From an uncultured Opitutia bacterium (GTDB lineage: Bacteria; Verrucomicrobiota; Verrucomicrobiia; Opitutales; UBA953), in the NCBI GenBank assembly GCA_903913915.1, contig CAIWNE010000094.1:1-64000 (forward strand): DNA of 64,000 bases, given 5' to 3'. The notes beneath the pieces are model-generated. The model saw only the letters and a list, made by a program, of their open reading frames with translations, had not been told where the DNA came from and made no database searches. Each line of letters begins with the position of its first letter. Within the stretch, counting starts at the first letter, position 1. Shown here one piece after another: positions 59,536-64,000 of the stretch. A program made the position numbers and the translations under genes.

Positions 59536-61555
59536 CAGGCTCGGGCTGCAGCTTGAGCGCCAAGGCAAGGAAGGCGTCCTGGGCGCAGGGGCTTCGACGG
59601 CCGTCAGGCTGGGAACTCGCGTAGGAACCGTCCGGTTGCAAGGTCTTCGCGTCGCCCGAACGCTCCAAGTAGGTCGCGATGACTTCGCCGTCGATTCGCT
59701 TGCGGAGGGATTTGTTGCGCACCGGGAAGACGCATTCGACACGTCGCAGGAAGTTGCGCGGCATCCAGTCGGCGCTGCCGAGCAGGATGATCGGGTCGCC
59801 GCCGGAATTCTCGAAGCGGAACAGGCGGCTGTGTTCCAGGAAGCGGCCGAGGAAGCTGCGTACGCGGATGTTGTCGCTCCGGCCGGGGACGCCCGGTTTG
59901 AGGCAGCAGATGCCGCGGACGACGAGTTCCACCTTCACGCCTGCCGATGAGGCCCGGTAGAGGGCTTTGATGACCTCGGGGTCGACGAGGCTGTTGACCT
60001 TGGCGAAGATGCCGGCCTTGCGACCGGCGGCGGCCGCCGCGGTCTCGGCGTCGATCAGCTCGATGATGCGACGTGACAGGTCGAAGGGAGCCACCACGAG
60101 GTGCTTGAACTTGGGGCGGCTGAGGTTGCCGGTCAGGACGTTGAACAGCAGGCCGACGTCCGCGGTGATCTCCGAGTCCGCCGTGAACATCGAGAAGTCG
60201 GTATAGATGCGGGCGGTCTTCGGGTTGTAGTTTCCGGTGCCGAGGTGGGCGTAGCGTCGGAGGCCGCCTTTTTCCTGCCGGATGACCAGGCAGGCTTTGC
60301 AGTGCGTCTTGAGTCCCGCGAGGCCGTAGACCACATGGGCCCCGGCTTCCTCGAGCTGGCGCGCCCACTCGATGTTGTTCAGTTCGTCGAAGCGCGCGCG
60401 GAGTTCGACCAACGCCGTGACCTGCTTGCCGTTGCGGGCGGCTTCCTTGAGCGCTTCGACCACGGGCGAATCTCCGCTGGTCCGGTAGAGCGTCAGCTTG
60501 ATGGCGACGACGGAGTCGTCCCGGGCGGCCTGACGTATGAAGTCCACGACCGGCGTGAAGGACTCGTAGGGGTGGTGCAGGAGGAGATCCTGCTGGGCGA
60601 TGCGGGCGAAGAGCTTCGAGGGGTCGGCGAATTCCGGAGGCAAGGCCGGGACGAAGGTCGGGTAGAGCAGCTCAGGTCGGTGGATGAGGTCGATGAGGCT
60701 GCCGAGACGGAGCAGATTGACCGGCCCGGCGACACGAAAGGCGTTGTCCGGCGAGAGGCCGATGGACTTCAGCAGCCAAAGCATCTCGCCTTCGGGCACG
60801 TCCCCTTCGATCTCGAGCCGGACGGGCGCGCCTTTGCGCAGGTTGCGGATCTCTTCCTCGATGGCTTCGAGCAGGTTGCCGGCTTCTTCCTCGTCGACGT
60901 AGAGGTCGCTGTTGCGGGTGATGCGAAACGCCCATGAACCCTGCAGCTCGAGCCCAGGGAAAAGTCGATGGATGAACAGCTGGATGACGTGGCTGAGGAG
61001 CGTGAACGACTGGGTGCCGCCCTGGCCGACCGAGAGGACGCGGGGAAGCACGCGAGGCACCGGGACCACGGCGCGGCGGATCTCGCCGTCGGTCGGATCG
61101 CGAAGCAGCACCAGGAGGTAGAGCCCCTTGTTGGTCAGGACCGGAAAAGGGTGGGAGGGGTCGATGGCCAGCGGCGTAAGCGCCGAGAAGATATCGGTGT
61201 CGAAGCGCGGCGAAAGTTCGGCGCGATCGGCTTCATCCAGCTGTTCGCGAGACTTGAAGATGATCCCCTGGGCGGCAAGGGCGGGGAGGAGCTGGTTCTT
61301 CCAGCAATTCTGCTCGGCGTCGACGAGGAGGCGCGCTTTGCCGAGGACTTCCGTCAGGAACTCACGGGTGGCCGGATGGCTGCCGGATTCTTCCTGCTGC
61401 ATCACGCCGGCGACGCGGATCTCGAAGAACTCGTCCAGGTTGGAGCTGGCGATGGAAAGGAACCTGACCCGCTCGAGCAGGGGGACGGTGTCATCCTCGG
61501 CGAGTTCCAGGACTCGACGGTCGAAACTAAGCCAGCTGAGTTCGCGGTTGAACAT
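59483..61555 (-). CDS. ppk: Polyphosphate kinase 1
   Basis: This 690-aa enzyme makes polyphosphate from ATP. Its N-terminal MFNRELSWLSFDRRVLELA is diagnostic. The active-site autophosphorylated His is H418 (AGLKTHCKACLV), and RRYAHLGTGNYNPKTARIY and IGSADWMPRNF-like ILLGSADWMPRN are further core motifs. YRTS (357-360) belongs to the nucleotide pocket. The last part (about residue 635 on) is an Arg/Lys/Pro-rich tail unlike E. coli, and its 53 last bases overlap lpxK. It is 105 bases after the Rsm22-like gene, with a TATAAT in that region. Confidence 0.96.
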   Translation of the reverse strand: MFNRELSWLSFDRRVLELAEDDTVPLLERVRFLSIASSNLDEFFEIRVAGVMQQEESGSHPATREFLTEVLGKARLLVDAEQNCWKNQLLPALAAQGIIFKSREQLDEADRAELSPRFDTDIFSALTPLAIDPSHPFPVLTNKGLYLLVLLRDPTDGEIRRAVVPVPRVLPRVLSVGQGGTQSFTLLSHVIQLFIHRLFPGLELQGSWAFRITRNSDLYVDEEEAGNLLEAIEEEIRNLRKGAPVRLEIEGDVPEGEMLWLLKSIGLSPDNAFRVAGPVNLLRLGSLIDLIHRPELLYPTFVPALPPEFADPSKLFARIAQQDLLLHHPYESFTPVVDFIRQAARDDSVVAIKLTLYRTSGDSPVVEALKEAARNGKQVTALVELRARFDELNNIEWARQLEEAGAHVVYGLAGLKTHCKACLVIRQEKGGLRRYAHLGTGNYNPKTARIYTDFSMFTADSEITADVGLLFNVLTGNLSRPKFKHLVVAPFDLSRRIIELIDAETAAAAAGRKAGIFAKVNSLVDPEVIKALYRASSAGVKVELVVRGICCLKPGVPGRSDNIRVRSFLGRFLEHSRLFRFENSGGDPIILLGSADWMPRNFLRRVECVFPVRNKSLRKRIDGEVIATYLERSGDAKTLQPDGSYASSQPDGRRSPCAQDAFLALALKLQPEPVSEPKKKVQGRSVRRPR

Positions 61556-61659
61556 GGAGGTGTCAGTTTGCCCTCGATTCCGGTCAGGAACAGGGGACTC
61601 CTCTCATTAAACCGCTCTTGTCGTCGTCAGGCAAACAAACACCCCCGCGGCTTTGTTAC

Positions 61660-61665
61660 ATTATA
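61660..61665 (-). promoter_or_regulatory. Perfect TATAAT upstream of ppk
   Basis: On the minus strand TATAAT (61665-61660) overlaps the stop codon of the Rsm22-like gene. It would give a ppk leader of roughly 97 bases. No good -35 is seen at 17 bases; TTGGAC lies 20 bases upstream. A weak-35 or activator-dependent promoter is possible. Confidence 0.3.
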
Positions 61666-62830
61666 GCGACCGGGAGGCTTCAGGCGTCCAAAATACCCTC
61701 AATTCCCGATGATTGGCCAGTCTGAGCTTCGTCGCGGCCGGATGCGGGTGGCTGACGATGTCGCCTCGTCCGAAGCCGGCGGCCAGCTTCTTGACCTCAT
61801 GCTTGGACAGTCCGCGGGTGGGCACTTCGACGGATTCGATCTGGCCCGAACGAATGGTGATGAAGCGGATGAGGCCTTTGATGATCTGCACGTCCGAGAT
61901 GAGCCGGCTCAGTCCGGCGGGGAGAGGCGCGAGGGGCGCATCCGAAAACGCGGCGAACGAAAAGCGGACTTCGCGGAGGTCGCGATGGAGGTGGCGATTG
62001 ACGAACTCCGTCGAAGCCGGCGCTTCCCATGCCCGGGTCTCGTGGCTCCAGTGCTCGCCCGGGCCGAGCTGGGGGTCGGGCAGGGCGTCAAGCTCCGGCG
62101 CGATGCGCGTCATCACGTCGGCCGCGACCGCGTCGCTCAGTCTCTGCAGCCGCTCTGCGGTGACGCGCAGGGCAGGTTCAAGGATGAGGATGAGTCCTCC
62201 CGGGGCCAGCCGGGCCTTGAGTTCGCCGAACCACTGGAGCATGGCCGCCTGGTCGAGCTGCGGCATCTCGTTGAGGACGAAGCCGGCGACGATCAGGTCG
62301 AAAGGTCCATCAGGCCAGGTCTCCGGGCGCGAAGCATCGCCGATCCGCGTCTTGGTCGTGACATCCCCGCCGAGCGTCGCTTGGGCGAAGCTTTCCATCG
62401 CGGCCAACGCGCTGGGAGACTTGTCGACGCCCTGAAGGTCGAGCTGGGCGAAGCCGGCCTGACGCAGGCGATGCGCGGCGGCGACACCGCAGGAGCCCGG
62501 GCCGGAGCCGAGGTCGAGGATCGCCGGGCGTGCGCGGGAGGGTTTCCATCCGCGAAGTCCGCAGGCCTGTGCCAGCGCGAAAGAGGTGCGCGTGAAACTT
62601 TGCGGCAGGAAAAACACGCCGTAGGCGGCGAGCAGCCGCGGGTCCGCGAAATAATCGGGGAATTTCTTGTCGGGCCGTTCGGTCGTGAAGAGGTCCGACA
62701 GGTGCGCCACGGCCGGCGTCATGCGTTCCAAGGCTTCGTCGCCCGTCTTCTCGGTTGCCAGCTCCGCTTGGGCCACCCAGAAGGCTTCGGCTTCGGGCGG
62801 ATAAGCGATCCGCGAATCAGTTGGCGACAT
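61661..62830 (-). CDS. Rsm22-family methyltransferase-like protein
   Basis: This 389-aa protein has a Rossmann SAM-binding part: ILDLGSGPGSCGVAAAHRL (motif I near residue 103), GVDKSPSALAAMESF and FDLIVAGFVLNEMPQLDQ. LILILEPAL is motif post-II. The family is linked to small ribosomal subunit assembly, mainly from mitochondrial Rsm22. It likely methylates or chaperones rRNA, but the reaction is not proven. The typical Rsm22 cysteine cluster is not obvious. Its first 14 bases overlap the end of recR. Confidence 0.85.
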   Translation of the reverse strand: MSPTDSRIAYPPEAEAFWVAQAELATEKTGDEALERMTPAVAHLSDLFTTERPDKKFPDYFADPRLLAAYGVFFLPQSFTRTSFALAQACGLRGWKPSRARPAILDLGSGPGSCGVAAAHRLRQAGFAQLDLQGVDKSPSALAAMESFAQATLGGDVTTKTRIGDASRPETWPDGPFDLIVAGFVLNEMPQLDQAAMLQWFGELKARLAPGGLILILEPALRVTAERLQRLSDAVAADVMTRIAPELDALPDPQLGPGEHWSHETRAWEAPASTEFVNRHLHRDLREVRFSFAAFSDAPLAPLPAGLSRLISDVQIIKGLIRFITIRSGQIESVEVPTRGLSKHEVKKLAAGFGRGDIVSHPHPAATKLRLANHRELRVFWTPEASRSL

Positions 62831-63419
62831 CGCGACGGCCCTCCAGCGCGCTGCGCAGCGTGGCCGGATCGGCGAAGGTCAGTCCGCTGCCGCTGGGCAG
62901 GCCGAAGCCGATGCGGGATATCTTGATCGTCGGTCGCACGGCATGGATCGCCTCGCTGATGTAATGGCAGGTGGCTTCGCCTTCGATGTCATTGCCGAGC
63001 GCCAGGACGACTTCCGAGATCGGTTCGTCTCGCAGGCGCTGTTCGAAGCTGGCCAGGTTCAGCTGATCGGGGCCGACGCCGTTGATGGGGGAAAGCCGGC
63101 CGTGCAGCACGTGATAGGTGCCGCGATAGGCGGCCGAGCGCTCGATGGCCATCAGGTCCGGGACCTGTTCGACGACGCAGACCGACGCGGGGTGGCGTTT
63201 CACGTCCAGGCAGACCGGGCAGAGTTCGGCTTCGGCGAGGCTGCCGCAACGCGCGCAACGTCGGACGGCCGCGGCCGCCGCCTGGAGTGATTCGAGCAAG
63301 GGGGCCAGCTTGCCGGGACGTTCGACGAGCAGGTGCAGGGCGATGCGTTCGGCGGAGCGGTGCCCCATGCCGGGAAGCATCTTGAGGATCTGGCGGACCT
63401 TGTCGAAGGAAGGAGTCAC
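62817..63419 (-). CDS. recR: Recombination protein RecR
   Basis: This 200-aa protein works with RecO and RecF in gap repair. It has an N-terminal helix-hairpin-helix (LKMLPGMGHRSAERIALHLL), a zinc site CARCGSLAEAELCPVC (C-x2-C...C-x2-C), and a Toprim domain (VCVVEQVPDLMAIE, LALGNDIEGEATCHYI). It starts six bases after ybaB, the common ybaB-recR pair. The usual partner dnaX is not in this window. Its stop overlaps the Rsm22-like gene by 14 bases. Confidence 0.96.
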   Translation of the reverse strand: MTPSFDKVRQILKMLPGMGHRSAERIALHLLVERPGKLAPLLESLQAAAAAVRRCARCGSLAEAELCPVCLDVKRHPASVCVVEQVPDLMAIERSAAYRGTYHVLHGRLSPINGVGPDQLNLASFEQRLRDEPISEVVLALGNDIEGEATCHYISEAIHAVRPTIKISRIGFGLPSGSGLTFADPATLRSALEGRRDVAN

Positions 63420-63425
63420 GAGCGA

Positions 63426-63731
63426 TCACATCCCGGGCAGGGAGAAACCGGCCGTCGCCTTGGACATCGTGGCCTCGTGCAGCTCGCGTGCCTTGGCGGA
63501 GGCCTCCTGGAGGGCGGCCACGAGGGCCTGCTCGACCATCGCCTTGTCTTCCTTGATGAACTCGGGATCGATCGACAGGGCAAGGACCAGGCCGTGGCCG
63601 TTGACCGTGACCTTGATGGCGCCGCCGCCGTGGGAGACTTCGAGTCGCTCCGCGGTCAGCTGCTGTTGGGCCTCGGCGATGCCTCGCTGCATCTTCTGGG
63701 CCTGTTTGAGGAGTTTGCCTACGCCTGCCAT
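63426..63731 (-). CDS. ybaB: YbaB/EbfC nucleoid-associated DNA-binding protein
   Basis: This 101-aa protein starts MAGVGKLLKQAQKMQRGIAEAQQQL, the N-terminal coiled coil, and has VSHGGGAIKVTVNGHGLVLALSIDPEF, the core strand pattern of YbaB/EbfC. It binds DNA as a dimer. It heads the ybaB-recR run and is divergent from the DUF971 gene across 97 bases. The length is normal. Confidence 0.94.
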   Translation of the reverse strand: MAGVGKLLKQAQKMQRGIAEAQQQLTAERLEVSHGGGAIKVTVNGHGLVLALSIDPEFIKEDKAMVEQALVAALQEASAKARELHEATMSKATAGFSLPGM

Positions 63732-63828
63732 AGTGCTTCCAGAGTCCCGAGCGAGGCGGGGGAGTCAAGGTAGACCCGCCGTCCGCTCCCTGCTTGCCAC
63801 TCGCAGGCATGGAGGCAGGGTGTGAAGC

Positions 63829-64000
63829 ATGCGGCCGCCGCGAGACCTTCAGATCATCGGAGACTTCGTCGCCATCACCTGGGACGACGGCCTTGAACAG
63901 TGCCTGCGCTCCGAGCGTCTCCGCGAGCTTTCCCCCAGCGCAGAGAACATGGGCGAAGTCGACATCCTGGGTCAACGCTGGGGGGGCGACGGACCGCGAC
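63829..64000 (+). CDS. DUF971-domain protein (5' end only)
   Basis: The frame opens at ATG 63829 and runs out of the window after 57 residues. MRPPRDLQIIGDFVAITWDDGLEQ and ERLRELSPSAENMGEVDILGQRWGGDGPR match the DUF971 / gamma-butyrobetaine hydroxylase N-terminal-like family, as seen in Verrucomicrobiota. In many relatives the LR segment is followed by a zinc-type C-x-C-A-x-C cluster; here it reads SPSAENMGE and no Cys is present. Function is unknown, possibly linked to iron-sulfur cluster biogenesis. Confidence 0.82.
   Translation, partial: MRPPRDLQIIGDFVAITWDDGLEQCLRSERLRELSPSAENMGEVDILGQRWGGDGPR

Noticed and set aside
1-64000. CRISPR arrays, insertion sequences, tRNAs, rRNAs, attachment sites
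   Set aside because: No regular repeat-spacer pattern, transposase, tRNA cloverleaf or direct-repeat ends were seen.

Overview
The window is GC-rich chromosomal DNA from a diderm (Gram-negative) bacterium, packed with genes on both strands. Lipid A genes (lpxK, an LpxR-type deacylase), a Mla/MCE lipid-transport operon, a Pal/OmpA-type lipoprotein, TatA and DsbD show an outer membrane and periplasm. A secreted sulfatase, DUF5069, DUF971, a NahK/PIG-L/NagB amino-sugar operon and SD-less leaders suggest Verrucomicrobiota, perhaps Opitutae-like. This placement is inferred from gene content only. I see no rRNA, tRNA, CRISPR, transposase, phage or integration site. It looks like core genome, not a mobile island.

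Layout. 1-2.0 kb (-): two sugar-related genes, one cut by the window edge. 2.0-3.8 kb (+): glutaredoxin and sulfatase. 3.8-7.0 kb (-): ruvX-truA-PEBP-HupE. 7.1-8.9 kb (+): MoeB-rhodanese fusion and a Pal-like lipoprotein, closed by a bidirectional terminator facing dsbD. 8.9-13.6 kb (-): prfB, an unknown 462-aa protein, and a domain-permuted DsbD. 13.7-16.8 kb (+): VOC protein and a two-domain M16 peptidase whose reading frame has a TAG at codon 30. 16.8-23.8 kb (-): eight-gene Mla-like operon (permease with STAS-like domain, ATPase, MCE protein, lipoprotein, DUF5069, degenerate SpoU, unknown, MFS). 23.8-27.4 kb (+): LpxR, Ppx/GppA, SCO, His-rich anchored protein. 27.4-36.0 kb (-): valS-nagB-ROK-PIG-L-nucleotidyltransferase-NahK-epimerase with almost no spacing. 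36.1-36.24 kb (+): SRP RNA with its own terminator. 36.3-41.9 kb (-): sucA-odhB-lpdA, the complete 2-oxoglutarate dehydrogenase complex. 42.0-44.5 kb (+): SNF2 helicase. 44.5-47.6 kb (-): trpC-rsmA-rimO. 47.7-50.3 kb (+): MazG, YgjP-type metalloprotease, Nudix, DUF374 acyltransferase. 50.3-51.2 kb (-): tatA, ribE. 51.3-54.0 kb (+): acylphosphatase, ABC ATPase, permease, helical-repeat protein. 54.0-58.3 kb (-): panD, aminotransferase, topB. 58.3-59.5 kb (+): lpxK, whose 3' end overlaps ppk antisense. 59.5-63.7 kb (-): ybaB-recR-Rsm22-like-ppk. 63.8 kb-end (+): start of a DUF971 gene.

Operons are tightly coupled (ATGA overlaps or gaps of a few bases). No gap longer than 300 bases lacks a feature; the longest, 36026-36302, holds the SRP RNA and two terminators. 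Two patterns cross the whole window. First, leaders of first genes lack a Shine-Dalgarno sequence and are often pyrimidine-rich. Second, none of the 58 stop codons present is TAG (45 TGA, 13 TAA), while one TAG lies in frame inside the M16 peptidase gene.

I found no clearly new defence or mobile system. The best leads are the in-frame TAG, the compact amino-sugar operon, the permuted DsbD, and the Mla operon carrying unexplained partners.
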